This document shows positions 25,701 to 36,255 of a DNA stretch of 64,000 bases, piece after piece; position 1 is the stretch's first letter, and each line of letters begins with the position of its first letter. The DNA is from Arthrobacter sp. (GTDB taxonomy: Bacteria; Actinomycetota; Actinomycetes; Actinomycetales; Micrococcaceae): the NCBI GenBank assembly GCA_031277795.1, contig JAITLQ010000018.1:434001-498000 (forward strand), given 5' to 3'. The position numbers were made by a program, and so were the translations under genes. Below the pieces are notes generated by a model. It saw only the letters and a program-made list of their open reading frames with translations. It did not search any database and was not told where the DNA came from.

Positions 25701-26291
25701 TCGACGCTCATCGCGTGCGTCCTCGGCTTCCTGCCCCCGCGCTCGGGTTCCGTGGCGGCCCGCACCGACACCGGTTGGCGCGACATCGTGCTGGCGGCGG
25801 GCCAGGGGAACGATGTCGACGCCGCGGCCCGGGACGCCGTGGCCTGGTGCCCGCAGGAGGGCTACGTCTTCGACAGCACGTTGCGCGGCAACCTGGCGCT
25901 GGCGCGCGAGCGCGGCGACGCCCCGAGCGACGCGGCCATGGTGGCAGCGCTCGAGCGCGTGGGTCTCGGGCCCTGGTTCGCGCGCCTGCCCGAGGGGTTG
26001 GGGACGAGCACGGCGGCCGGCGGCGAGGCGCTCTCCGGCGGCCAGCGGCAGCGGCTGGCCGTGGCGCGCACGCTGCTCAGCGGCGCGGGCGTGGTGGTGC
26101 TCGACGAGCCGACGGCGCACCTCGGTGCGGACGAGTCGGCGGAGCTCGTGAGTGATGTCATGCACGGTGCTGGCGCCACGGCGCTCGTGCTCGTGACCCA
26201 CGACGCCGCCCTCGCGGGGCGCGCGCACGTTCACACGCGCCTGAGCGCCGACGGCTCGCCGGCCCAGACCGGGGTGTCCCAGCCGGGGTAG
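22746..26291 (+). CDS. cydDC: Fused CydDC ABC exporter for cytochrome bd assembly
   Basis: 1181 aa carrying CydD and CydC in one chain. First half: membrane domain (about 15-290), Walker A GPSGSGKSS, signature LSPGERRR, Walker B VVLLADEPTAH. Linker (about 545-620) is Ala/Asp/Arg-rich with a small DDARGAVRDDAR repeat. Second half: another membrane domain, then GPSGSGKST, LSGGQRQR and VVVLDEPTAHL. CydDC exports thiols and/or handles heme during bd oxidase assembly; in Escherichia coli it is two proteins. The ATG lies 2 bases after the cydB stop, so translation is coupled. Both ATPase sites look complete, though the first signature (LSPGE) is less canonical. Confidence 0.93.
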   Translation: MRPEIPEGTTTRGWLLALGALAAAKAAGLVALMSALAAALTQAASGHGVDVAALLWWGIPGALARAGAHWGTRVVAQRAALGVKEELRAQLVAKRLAAGRSGGSAEASVLASRGLDGLDPYFRDYLPALVASAIIPLAVGARILFADWVSALILVLTIPLVPVFMILIGLHTAERVQEAQDGLDRLGHHLSELARGLPVLVGLRRAEQQRKALFEVSERHRASTMATLRTAFLSSFALELIATLSVAVVAVFIGVRLVGGSMGLEAGLVALMLAPDCFLPLRELGSAHHASEDGVAALRRVRAELEAADRSELAGAGGPVSSAAPGNGTTLRVEQLRVTRGGGREGVGPVSFEASAGGITALVGPSGSGKSSVLEVLAGLLRPAAEGEEAADTVSGSVSGLNPLRRAYIAQAPQFAEATAREELSLVGGTEPWLELAELLPRRLWDVPLQRLSPGERRRVAVARGVARARVLLATGPSVVLLADEPTAHLDPRSAQRVRALIARIAAQGACVVLATHEPALASQADVRVRFDTGAGVRTASVSSREAPLLPSPGTGSDPAAQHEGARAAGSGSSEPSLPAAGPAPADEAAEATLDDARGAVRDDARRAAPDDATGSRPPRGAWGLLPLRSWRLWLAVLLGALSVLAAAALSALSGWLIVRASTQPHIMYLLTAIVGVRAFGLARAVLRYRERLATHDVILRYTSRLRVRLWDALGSDARGWSKLTRPGGALGTLVAQVDELRDALPRVLVPVPAAILAGLGSVVAVALLAPAALPVTLVVVLLGLLALPVLVLALERSAADHAAVHRAEQAERTGRILAAAPDASANGLAAAGLARFTAADAAGAAPLRRDAFGAGAGRAAASLLAGLGAIAAVVFAAGGTAPELLALTVLLLLALDEPFGQLADALRNVPIVTGMLSRLAPWLLGAARAQEPTPVADRPAVDGLRTRELEAAYSSDGPAVFSSVTGETTAGRAWAITGPSGSGKSTLIACVLGFLPPRSGSVAARTDTGWRDIVLAAGQGNDVDAAARDAVAWCPQEGYVFDSTLRGNLALARERGDAPSDAAMVAALERVGLGPWFARLPEGLGTSTAAGGEALSGGQRQRLAVARTLLSGAGVVVLDEPTAHLGADESAELVSDVMHGAGATALVLVTHDAALAGRAHVHTRLSADGSPAQTGVSQPG

Positions 26292-26406
26292 CCCCGCGCG
26301 GCCGGGGTCGCGCCCGGCGCGCGGGCTCCTCGAAGATCCCGGGTCCACCGGGATCGCGGTCGCGATGGTTGCGCGGGCCGCACCGGGTGCGCGGGCCACG
26401 ATGATC

Positions 26407-26441
26407 CTGGCCGCTGGCCGCTGGCCGCTGGCCGCTGGCCG
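26407..26441. repeat. Five perfect CTGGCCG tandem repeats
   Basis: Five uninterrupted 7-bp copies lie in the 181-base gap between cydDC and the leftward gene. A length prone to slippage; useful as a strain marker. Just before it, near 26290-26327, an imperfect GC hairpin may end cydDC. Confidence 0.9.
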
Positions 26442-26472
26442 CGAGCGGCGGGCCGCACCGGGCGAACGGCGC

Positions 26473-26805
26473 TCAGCGCAGCACGAGGTAGACGAGCCCG
26501 CCCAGGAGGTAGACGAGGCCGAGCGCCAGCCCGAGCCCGCAGAAGAGCGCCCGCCCCTTGGCGAAGAGGCCGAGCACCGCCCCCACGGCCGCCGGGATGG
26601 CGCACAGCAGCGCCACGGGTGCCGCGATCTGCAGCCCGAGCTCCCGCGTGGAGAGCGTGCCGACCACCCCGAGGACGGTGAGGGGGAGCACCCACGCCGC
26701 GAGCGCCCAGACGAACGGGGCGGCCGCCGCGAGCGTGAGCGGCTCCCGCCCGCGCGGGTGCGCGGGCGGCGTCGTGCCGCGTCTCCCGGCCCGGCGCCCG
26801 GCCAT
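26473..26805 (-). CDS. Small membrane protein downstream of parC
   Basis: 110 aa. An Arg-rich start ([10 protein letters not shown]) precedes three hydrophobic segments (about 26-49, 57-78, 85-108). No family recognised. It starts 8 bases after the parC stop, with GGGGAG in between, so it is probably co-translated with parC. Function unknown. Confidence 0.7.
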   Translation of the reverse strand: MAGRRAGRRGTTPPAHPRGREPLTLAAAAPFVWALAAWVLPLTVLGVVGTLSTRELGLQIAAPVALLCAIPAAVGAVLGLFAKGRALFCGLGLALGLVYLLGGLVYLVLR

Positions 26806-26813
26806 GCTCCCCA

Positions 26814-29507
<2,694 letters not shown>

Positions 29508-29585
29508 GGGGTGCGCAGCCTCTTCCTACGAATGGATTATCGCGGCACACACGCAAGGGCGCCGCGGGACATTACTCTTCAGGAT

Positions 29586-32261
29586 ATGGCTTCGCCCCGA
29601 CGCTTTGGCGCATATCCGACCCGCTGGGAAGCCGATGTGGTCCTGCGTGACGGCTCAACCGCGCACGTGCGCCCCATCCGCCCCAGCGACGTCCCGGCGC
29701 TCGAGCGCCTGCACGCCGCCCAATCCGAGCGCTCGATCTACCTGCGCTACTTCACCTATAAGTCAACGCTCACCCCGGCCGAGCTCAAGCGCTTCACCGA
29801 GGTCGACCACGTGGACCGGGTGGCCCTCGTGGTCGAACGCGGGGCGGACATCATCGCGATCGGGCGCTTCGACCGGCTGCCCGATCCCACGCGGGCCGAG
29901 GTGGCCTTCAACGTCCGCGACGCGGAGCAGGGCAAGGGGCTCGGCTCCATCCTGCTCGAACACCTCACGGCGGCCGGGCGCGAACTCGGCATCGAGCGCT
30001 TCACGGCCGAGGTGCTGCCGGAGAACCGCCAGATGCTCACGGTCTTCTCCGAGGCCGGCTACGACGTGAGCCGCCGCTTCGAGGACGGCGTGGTCATGGT
30101 GTCCTTCGACATCGACCCCACCGAGCGCTCCCTCGCCGTGATGGAGGCCCGCGAGCACCGCGCGGAGGCCAGGAGCCTCGCCGAGCTGCTGCGCCCCCGC
30201 TCCGTCGCCGTGGTCGGCGCCTCCAGGACGTGGGGCAAGCTGGGGCACGCGCTGCTGGAGAACGTGCGCGAGGGCGGCTTCACCGGCCCCGTCTACGCCG
30301 TGAACCCGCAGGTCCTCGAACTCGGCGGCGGGCCGGCCTACGGCACGGTCAGCGAGATCCACCACCCCGTGGACCTCGCCATCGTCGCCGTCCCCAAGGA
30401 CGAGGTGCTCGCCGTGGCGGCCGACTGCGCCAAGCACGGGGTCAAGGGGCTCGTGGTCATCACGGCCGGCTTCCGCGCCGAGGGCGACCTGGCGAGCCAG
30501 CGCGAACTCGTGCGGCTCGCCCGCGCCAACGGCATGCGGGTCATCGGCCCCGCCTCGCTCGGGCTGTTCAACACGGATCCGGCCGTGCGGCTGAACGCCT
30601 CGCCCTCGGAGCGCCCCCCGCGCCCTGGCAAGGTGGGCCTCTTCAGCCAGTCTGCGGCCCTCGGCACCATGCTCTACGCTGTCGCCAAGCGCCGCGGCCT
30701 CGGCCTCTCGGCCGGGCTGAACGCCGGCAACCGCGCCGATGTGTCCGGCAACGACCTCATGCAGTTTTTCGAGGACGACGAGCACACCGAGGTGGTGGCG
30801 ATGTATCTCGAGAGCTTCGGCAACCCGCGCAAGTTCTCGCGCATCGCCAGGCGCCTGGCCAGAAACAAGCCGGTGGTGGTGGCCAAGTCGGATGTCATGG
30901 GCCTGCGCGTTCCCCCGGGGCACCAGGCCAGGACCACGCAGGCGCCGCGCGGGGCCGTCGACGCCGTCCTCAGCCAGTCGGGCGTCATCAGGGTGGGCAC
31001 GCAAGAGGAGCTCATGGACGTCGCCCAGCTCCTGGCCACGCAGCCGCTGCCGGCCGGCCCGCGGGTGGCGGTACTCAGCAACTCGGCGGCCCTCGCCGCC
31101 GTGGCGGCCGACCACGCCGCGAGCCTCGAGCTGGTCGTCAGCGCCCAGGAGAGCGAGATCGAGTTGGGCTCCGGCCAATCGGTGGCGGTGCGCGCCGTGC
31201 GCTCCGCCTGCGCCCGTGCGCTCGCCCGCCCAGACGTCGACGCCTTGCTCGTGGCGCTGCTCCCGGCCGTGGGCGTTGACCCCTCGGCGCTCGCCGCGGT
31301 CATCGCCGAGGCGGGGGCCGAGGCGGGCAAGCCGGTCCTCGCGTGCTTTGCCGGGGCCCTCGGGGACGAGGCGCCCGTCTCCGGCCTCGCCGGCGAGCTG
31401 CCGTGCTACCCGAACCTCGCCGTCGGCCTGAAGGCCCTCGCACGGGCGCGCACCCATGCGGCCTGGCGGGAGCGGGATCCGGGCGAGGTGCAGGAGCCGG
31501 AGGGCATCGACCGCGAGCGCGCCGCGGGGCTGGTCGAGGGCTGGGCGGAGAGCGTCCGCGGCGACGGGCTGCTGAGCCTGAGCCAGGAGCAGGCGGCCGA
31601 GCTCCTGGGGTGCTACGGCATCCGCGTCGAGCCCTCCATCGCGTTCGGCACGGAGGACGAGGCGGTCGCGGCGGCCGCAGCGGTGGGCTATCCGGTGGTG
31701 CTCAAGGCCCGTGACGCGGCGCTTCGCCACCGCCTCGACCTCGGCGGCGTCCGGCTCAACATCGTCGACGCCGCGTCGCTGCGCTCCGATGTGCGATCCA
31801 TGCGCGAGATGCTGCGTCCCTACGGCGAGGTGGAGCTGGAGGTCCAGGCCATGGCACCGACCGGGCAGGGCGTGGTGGTGAGGTGCATCGAGGACCCGCT
31901 CATGGGCCCGCTCGTCTCTTATGGCCTCGCCGGCGACGCCGTGAACCTGCTGGGGGACTGGGCCCACGCGGCCCCGCCGCTCACGCCGGCCGTGCTCCAC
32001 GATCTGGTCAGGGCGCCGCGCACGGCGCGCAAGCTCCTGGGCTACCAGGGGCTGCCGGCCCTCGACACCGCGGCGTTGGAGGACCTCCTGCACCGCGTGG
32101 GCACGCTCAAGGACGAGCTCCCGCAGGTGGCGGTGCTCGAGTTCAACCCGGTGCTCGTCTCGACGCGGGGGGCGCACGTGTTGCACGCCCACGTCAGCGT
32201 CGGCAACCCGGCCGAGCGCACCGACAGTGCCCGCCGGGCTATGTCCATCCCCCAGCGCTAG
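29586..32261 (+). CDS. GNAT acetyltransferase fused to acyl-CoA synthetase (NDP-forming type)
   Basis: 891 aa. An N-terminal GNAT domain (about 15-180) has the acetyl-CoA loop QGKGLGSILLEHL. It is followed by a CoA-binding and succinyl-CoA-synthetase-like pair (RPRSVAVVGASRTWGKLGHAL, GLFSQSAALGTM) and a C-terminal ATP-grasp (about 650-880, YPVVLKARDAALRH). This architecture is that of protein acetyltransferases of the Pat family that modify acyl-CoA synthetases; here the GNAT domain is first, not last. The family may also produce acyl-CoA. An ATG at 29532 is possible, but 29586 agrees better with homologous N-termini. Confidence 0.85.
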   Translation: MASPRRFGAYPTRWEADVVLRDGSTAHVRPIRPSDVPALERLHAAQSERSIYLRYFTYKSTLTPAELKRFTEVDHVDRVALVVERGADIIAIGRFDRLPDPTRAEVAFNVRDAEQGKGLGSILLEHLTAAGRELGIERFTAEVLPENRQMLTVFSEAGYDVSRRFEDGVVMVSFDIDPTERSLAVMEAREHRAEARSLAELLRPRSVAVVGASRTWGKLGHALLENVREGGFTGPVYAVNPQVLELGGGPAYGTVSEIHHPVDLAIVAVPKDEVLAVAADCAKHGVKGLVVITAGFRAEGDLASQRELVRLARANGMRVIGPASLGLFNTDPAVRLNASPSERPPRPGKVGLFSQSAALGTMLYAVAKRRGLGLSAGLNAGNRADVSGNDLMQFFEDDEHTEVVAMYLESFGNPRKFSRIARRLARNKPVVVAKSDVMGLRVPPGHQARTTQAPRGAVDAVLSQSGVIRVGTQEELMDVAQLLATQPLPAGPRVAVLSNSAALAAVAADHAASLELVVSAQESEIELGSGQSVAVRAVRSACARALARPDVDALLVALLPAVGVDPSALAAVIAEAGAEAGKPVLACFAGALGDEAPVSGLAGELPCYPNLAVGLKALARARTHAAWRERDPGEVQEPEGIDRERAAGLVEGWAESVRGDGLLSLSQEQAAELLGCYGIRVEPSIAFGTEDEAVAAAAAVGYPVVLKARDAALRHRLDLGGVRLNIVDAASLRSDVRSMREMLRPYGEVELEVQAMAPTGQGVVVRCIEDPLMGPLVSYGLAGDAVNLLGDWAHAAPPLTPAVLHDLVRAPRTARKLLGYQGLPALDTAALEDLLHRVGTLKDELPQVAVLEFNPVLVSTRGAHVLHAHVSVGNPAERTDSARRAMSIPQR

Positions 32262-32313
32262 CCCGGCCGCCCGCCTCGGAAGCGGCGGCGGGCGGGAAGC
32301 TAGGATGGAGCCC

Positions 32314-32985
32314 ATGTCGACGCGTCCCCTTGGCCCCGATCCCGAGCTGGCGGACCAGCTCACGCGAGCGGGGTTCTATCCCCACCTCATCGCCGATCTG
32401 CTCGACGACGAGCTCGACGGAGCACCCGTGCAGCGGCACCTTTTGCACCTCGAGACGCACGTCGAGCGCGCCGAGGTCCATCGGCACGCGATCATCCTGG
32501 TGCTCACGCGCGATTCCCTCGTGATCGTCCACGTCGACGACCACCAGCCGGAGGACTCGGGCGAGCAGGTGGCCAACGTGTCGGTCGAGACGGTGGCCCT
32601 GCCGCGGCTCGACTCGGTCGTGGTCTCCGCCGTGTACCCGCGCCCGCACGAGCACCGCCCCGGGCAGGGCCCGCGCGAGCTCACCGTGGGCATCGCGTGG
32701 TCGGGCGGCTCCCGGCTGGACCTCGGCCCGGCCGGCTGCGGCGATCCGCAGTGCGAGTCTGACCACGGCTACCAGGGCCAGATGGTCCGCGAGGACCTGG
32801 TGCTGCGCGTTTCGGCCGACGCCGACGGCACGTCCCACCTTGAGGACGCCCGGTCCTTCGCGAGGGAACTGCGCCGCGCCACGCGCGACGCCGCCTGGGC
32901 AGCCACCCAGGGCGAGCGTCCGGAGCACGCCGGGGCCCCGGCGCCGCGCGGTATGGGCCGCCTGGTGAGGGGCAACCATCGCTGA
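32314..32985 (+). CDS. DUF5998 protein
   Basis: 223 aa. Matches the actinobacterial DUF5998 family: GFYPHLIADLLDDELDG, LLHLETHVERAEVHRHAIIL, HVDDHQ. A Cys pair is seen in GCGDPQCESDHGYQG. Function unknown. TAGGAT at 32301-32306 is a good -10 box ending 7 bases before this ATG, suggesting a leaderless mRNA; an ATG at 32305 is also in frame. Its last codons overlap the next gene. Confidence 0.85.
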   Translation: MSTRPLGPDPELADQLTRAGFYPHLIADLLDDELDGAPVQRHLLHLETHVERAEVHRHAIILVLTRDSLVIVHVDDHQPEDSGEQVANVSVETVALPRLDSVVVSAVYPRPHEHRPGQGPRELTVGIAWSGGSRLDLGPAGCGDPQCESDHGYQGQMVREDLVLRVSADADGTSHLEDARSFARELRRATRDAAWAATQGERPEHAGAPAPRGMGRLVRGNHR

Positions 32986-34135
32986 GCTGGCGTCCGCACC
33001 GCAGGCCCCGGCCTACGGCGGCGGCGCGCTCAGCGATGTCCTTCCCTCGGTCGCGGCGGCGCTGGGGGAGGAGGGCTTCACCAACTCGCTCGGACTGCCG
33101 CCGTCCCGCCGCGCCGTCGTGGTGCTCGTGGACGGGCTCGGCGCCCGGCTGCTGAAGCGCTTCGCCTCCTACGCCCCCACGCTGAGGGCGGCGCAGCAGG
33201 CGCCGGGTTCCACCCAGCTGGACACCGTCTTCCCCACCACCACGGCCGCGGCCCTCACGTCGTTTGCCACGGGCGTGGCGCCGGGGGAGCACGGGATCGT
33301 GGCCTACGACTCCTTCGACCCCACCCAACGCCGGGTCGTCAATCAGCTCGGCGGCTGGCCCGGCGACCTCGAACCGGAGGCCTGGCAGCCGCTGCCCACG
33401 GTCTTCGAAAGGCTCGTGCAGCGCCGCGGGGTCTTCACCGTCTCGCGCCCCAAGTTCAGGCACAGCGCGCTAACCCGCGCCGGCCTGCGCGGCGGCACCT
33501 TCGTCGAGGCCACCACGCCCGGCGCCCGCGTCCGTTCGACCCTCGAGACCCTGCGCGCCAACAAGGACGCGCTCGTCTACCTCTACTGGGACGACCTTGA
33601 CAAGGCCGGGCACGCCCACGGCGTCGACTCCCAGGCCTGGCTGCACGCCTTCGAGGAGCTCGATTCCTCGATGCGCCGCCTCGTGGCCGGGGTCTCGCCG
33701 AACACCTTGGTGGTGCTCACGGCCGACCACGGGATGGTGGACGTGGCGCCGTCCGGCCGCCTCGACTACGCGCTGGAACCCGAGCTGCTCGGCGGCGTGG
33801 AGTTCACGGCCGGCGAGCCGCGCGGGGTGCAGCTGCACTTCGAACCGGGCGCGAGCGAGGCGACCAGGGCGGCGACGGCGGCGGCGTGGCGGGAGCGCTT
33901 CGGCGAGCGGGTCTGGGTGCTCACGCGCGCGGAGGCCATCGGGGCCGGGCTCTTCGGGCCGCGCGTGAGGGAGGGCGTGGCCGAGCGCGTCGGCGATCTG
34001 CTCATCCTCGCGCGCGAGGACATCGCGCTCTACGACGCGCGCCGGGCCGGCCCCAACGCCATGTCGATGGTCGGCCAGCACGGCTCGCTCACGGCGGTGG
34101 AGCGCCGGATTCCGTTCCTGCGGCTGACCTCCTAG
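32978..34135 (+). CDS. Alkaline phosphatase/nucleotide pyrophosphatase-type enzyme, apparent ATC start
   Basis: 385 aa as given. Alkaline-phosphatase superfamily: RAVVVLVDGLGARLL supplies a metal Asp, VFPTTTAAALTSFATG the Thr nucleophile and metal site, DDLDKAGHAHGVDS and TADHGMVD further ligands. Homologs start with a conserved YGGGALSDVLPSVAAALG-like stretch, which is present here at 33012-33066. In this frame there is no ATG, GTG or TTG between the stop at 32966 and 33117. GAGGGG (32967-32972) sits 5 bases before ATC at 32978, overlapping the DUF5998 stop, and is the best start. CTG at 32987 is an alternative. Probably hydrolyses phosphodiesters or nucleotides; substrate unknown. Confidence 0.82.
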   Translation: MAELASAPQAPAYGGGALSDVLPSVAAALGEEGFTNSLGLPPSRRAVVVLVDGLGARLLKRFASYAPTLRAAQQAPGSTQLDTVFPTTTAAALTSFATGVAPGEHGIVAYDSFDPTQRRVVNQLGGWPGDLEPEAWQPLPTVFERLVQRRGVFTVSRPKFRHSALTRAGLRGGTFVEATTPGARVRSTLETLRANKDALVYLYWDDLDKAGHAHGVDSQAWLHAFEELDSSMRRLVAGVSPNTLVVLTADHGMVDVAPSGRLDYALEPELLGGVEFTAGEPRGVQLHFEPGASEATRAATAAAWRERFGERVWVLTRAEAIGAGLFGPRVREGVAERVGDLLILAREDIALYDARRAGPNAMSMVGQHGSLTAVERRIPFLRLTS

Positions 34136-34171
34136 GCGTCCCACCCGCGGCGCGAGGCGTCCCACCCGCGG
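34134..34171. repeat. 17-bp direct repeat after the phosphodiesterase-like gene
   Basis: AGGCGTCCCACCCGCGG occurs at 34134-34150 and 34155-34171 (period 21), overlapping the stop codon; a partial copy CGTCCCACC is near 34196. Confidence 0.85.
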
Positions 34172-34201
34172 GGCGCTCAGACCGAGGGCGCGTGACGTCC
34201 C

Positions 34202-34250
34202 ACCACGGCAGAGGGGCCGGGCCCGCTGGGCCCGGCCCCTCTGCCGTGGT
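34202..34250. terminator. Bidirectional terminator before sepH
   Basis: Perfect 23-bp stem (34202-34224 with 34228-34250), loop GCT, between convergent genes and one base from the sepH stop. One of the strongest hairpins in the window. Confidence 0.9.
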
Positions 34251-34251
34251 C

Positions 34252-35592
34252 TCAGTCCTCGTCCTCGTCGTCCTCGCTGCCCTTGGCCGAGCGCCCGAAG
34301 ACGATCTCGTCCCAGCTGGGCACCTGCGAGCGGCGCTTCTTGTGCGGGCGGGGTGAATCGTCATCGTCGTCGCCCTCGAGCCCGCGCGAGGCGGGGACGG
34401 GGTCCGGCACGCGGCGCAGCGGCGGCCAGGCGAGCTCGGATCCCTCCGGTTCCACGAGCCCGTCGGTGCGGCCGGGACCCGGCAGGACGTTATCGGGGAC
34501 GGGGTCCTCGACCGGCTCCGGGACGGTCCACGGGCGGGGCACGGCGCCGGGGCGCTCGCCCGGCTCGTCGCGGTCGGCGTGGGAGCGGGCGATCAGGTGG
34601 GCCAGGGCGTCGTCGCCGTCGGCGTCCTCGCCGACGCGGGTCCCGCGGCGGCGGGAGAGGACGTCCAGCAGCGCCTCGTCCTCCGCGCGCCCGAGGACGG
34701 CCTCCGGATCCTCCGGCTCGTGATCAAACGAAGCGGGCTCGGCCGATCCGACCGGCACGAGGCGGCGCTGGCCGGGAAGCACGTCCCACGGCTCCCACTC
34801 GGAGAGCACCTGGCCCCAGCGGTTGGCGTTCTCGAGATGCTTGCGCGCCGGGTGGAAGGTCCAGACGGCCGGTGGCTCCTCGCCCACGGCGGCCGAACCC
34901 TCCGGAAGCACGAAGCTCGCGACGACGCTCCACGTGCCCGCGTCCACCTTCCACGCGTCCCAGCTCAGGGTCTCCGGGTCGGCACCGAAGGCGCGCAGGC
35001 GCGTGCGCACCATCTGGGCCAGGGTGGCTGGCTCGTCGCCGAACGCGGCGCGGTAGCCCTCGTTGCCGAGGGGCGCGGAGACCTCGACGTCCCCCGCCTG
35101 CCTGGCGATGTAGTCGCGCTCGGCCAGCACGGGGCCCTCGTAGCGAAGGATGTTGGCCAGCGGCGTCGAGGACGTGGCGGCCACCTCCTGGGCCGTGGCG
35201 CCGGCGCGGATGCGCGCCTGGATCTCGCGCGGAGAGAGGGGCTTGAGCTCGACGGCGGGCGCCTGGGTTGCGTCGTCGGCCTCCGTCGCGTCGGCGGCAG
35301 CGGCCTCCGCCGCCTCCGGGGTCGCCCGGGGCGGCGTGAGGCCAGGCGAGGCGACGGCGGCGGCCCGCCACACGTCGTCGGCCCCCGACGTCTTGGCTCC
35401 CGACGCCTTGGCCTGAGAGGGCGTGGCCTCGGGGACGGGGGCGGGTGCCTCGGCGGGCGCGGTGGGCGGCGTGCCGCCGGTCGCAGCGTCCAGGATCTCC
35501 TCAATGGAGAGCAGGAACTCGTCGCCATTTGGCGCGCGGAGAACCAGGTCCTCCCCGGTCTCGTGCACACGCACCAACTCGAGGTGTTTCAT
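34252..35592 (-). CDS. sepH: Cell division protein SepH (DUF3071)
   Basis: 446 aa. N-terminal MKHLELVRVHETGEDLVL with the SepH/DUF3071 helix-turn-helix-like part near residues 115-165 (LSPREIQARIRAGATAQEVA, then YEGPVLAERDYIARQA). The C-terminal half is acidic and disordered, ending in Lys/Arg patches and KGSEDDEDED. In streptomycetes and mycobacteria SepH binds FtsZ and promotes its assembly. Start: GGGAGGA 7 bases before the ATG at 35592. A longer open frame above it is ignored. Divergent from DUF4193 across 283 bases. Confidence 0.88.
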   Translation of the reverse strand: MKHLELVRVHETGEDLVLRAPNGDEFLLSIEEILDAATGGTPPTAPAEAPAPVPEATPSQAKASGAKTSGADDVWRAAAVASPGLTPPRATPEAAEAAAADATEADDATQAPAVELKPLSPREIQARIRAGATAQEVAATSSTPLANILRYEGPVLAERDYIARQAGDVEVSAPLGNEGYRAAFGDEPATLAQMVRTRLRAFGADPETLSWDAWKVDAGTWSVVASFVLPEGSAAVGEEPPAVWTFHPARKHLENANRWGQVLSEWEPWDVLPGQRRLVPVGSAEPASFDHEPEDPEAVLGRAEDEALLDVLSRRRGTRVGEDADGDDALAHLIARSHADRDEPGERPGAVPRPWTVPEPVEDPVPDNVLPGPGRTDGLVEPEGSELAWPPLRRVPDPVPASRGLEGDDDDDSPRPHKKRRSQVPSWDEIVFGRSAKGSEDDEDED

Positions 35593-35759
35593 GCCTGATC
35601 CTCCCGTGACCGCTCGCGGACGCTCCTCGTGCCCTCCAGCCTCCCATTGGGGGCGGCTCAGTGCCCGCATTTGCGCGGTGTGGCGCGCTGCCGGGAGCGA
35701 TCCCCACGCCGGGGCGCGCGGCACCCGCCCCCGCTGGTTCCCCTCAGCGCGAACACGGT

Positions 35760-35788
35760 TTGAGATTGGAGGGCTTGTGGTGTTAGAT
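35760..35788 (+). promoter_or_regulatory. Promoter of the DUF4193 gene
   Basis: TTGAGA (35760-35765), 17 bases, TTAGAT (35783-35788); the best housekeeping-type promoter in the window. Leader of about 80 bases. Confidence 0.65.
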
Positions 35789-35875
35789 CTGTGCGACGCA
35801 CCGGACGCCCGCCTCCCCCGCGGGCCTCACGTGTGGGTGTGATGCAAGGAACGTTCCGCAGGATTAGAGGGAAAA

Positions 35876-36175
35876 GTGGCCACCGATTACGACGCGCCCC
35901 GCAAGAACGAAGACGAAGTCCGCGAGGACTCGCTCGAGGAACTGAAGGGACGCCGCAACGACTCCCAGTCCGCCGTGGTGGACGAGGACGAGGCTGAGGC
36001 CGCCGATAGCTACGAGCTGCCCGGCGCCGATCTGTCCAACGAGGAGCTCCAGGTCATGGTGCTCCCGGCGCAGTCCGATGAGTTCACGTGCGCCTCGTGC
36101 TTCCTGGTGCGCCACCGCTCGCAGGTGGCCGTGGAGCGCGGCGGCCTGCTGTACTGCAAGGACTGCGAGGGCTGA
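35876..36175 (+). CDS. DUF4193 protein
   Basis: 99 aa acidic protein of the actinobacterial DUF4193 family. The N-terminal two thirds are Asp/Glu-rich (MATDYDAPRKNEDEV); the C-terminal part has CASCFLV and YCKDCEG, two CxxC pairs that probably hold a zinc. GTG start with AGAGGG 5 bases upstream and a strong promoter. Function unknown; the adjacent sepH-DUF4193-DUF3093-dut order is common in the phylum. Confidence 0.9.
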   Translation: MATDYDAPRKNEDEVREDSLEELKGRRNDSQSAVVDEDEAEAADSYELPGADLSNEELQVMVLPAQSDEFTCASCFLVRHRSQVAVERGGLLYCKDCEG

Positions 36176-36194
36176 TCGGCCCTCCCGCCACCTC

Positions 36195-36242
36195 ACGCAG
36201 AAGGGGCGCCCACCGTTGTCACGGTGGGCGCCCCTTCTGCGT
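36195..36242. terminator. Bidirectional terminator between DUF4193 and DUF3093
   Basis: Perfect 22-bp stem (36195-36216 with 36221-36242), loop TGTC, between convergent genes. Confidence 0.9.
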
Positions 36243-36255
36243 TGCGGGCGGCCGC

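Noticed and set aside
35593-35875. Extra gene in the gap between sepH and DUF4193
   Set aside because: Short open frames there have no RBS or motif; the gap holds the DUF4193 promoter.
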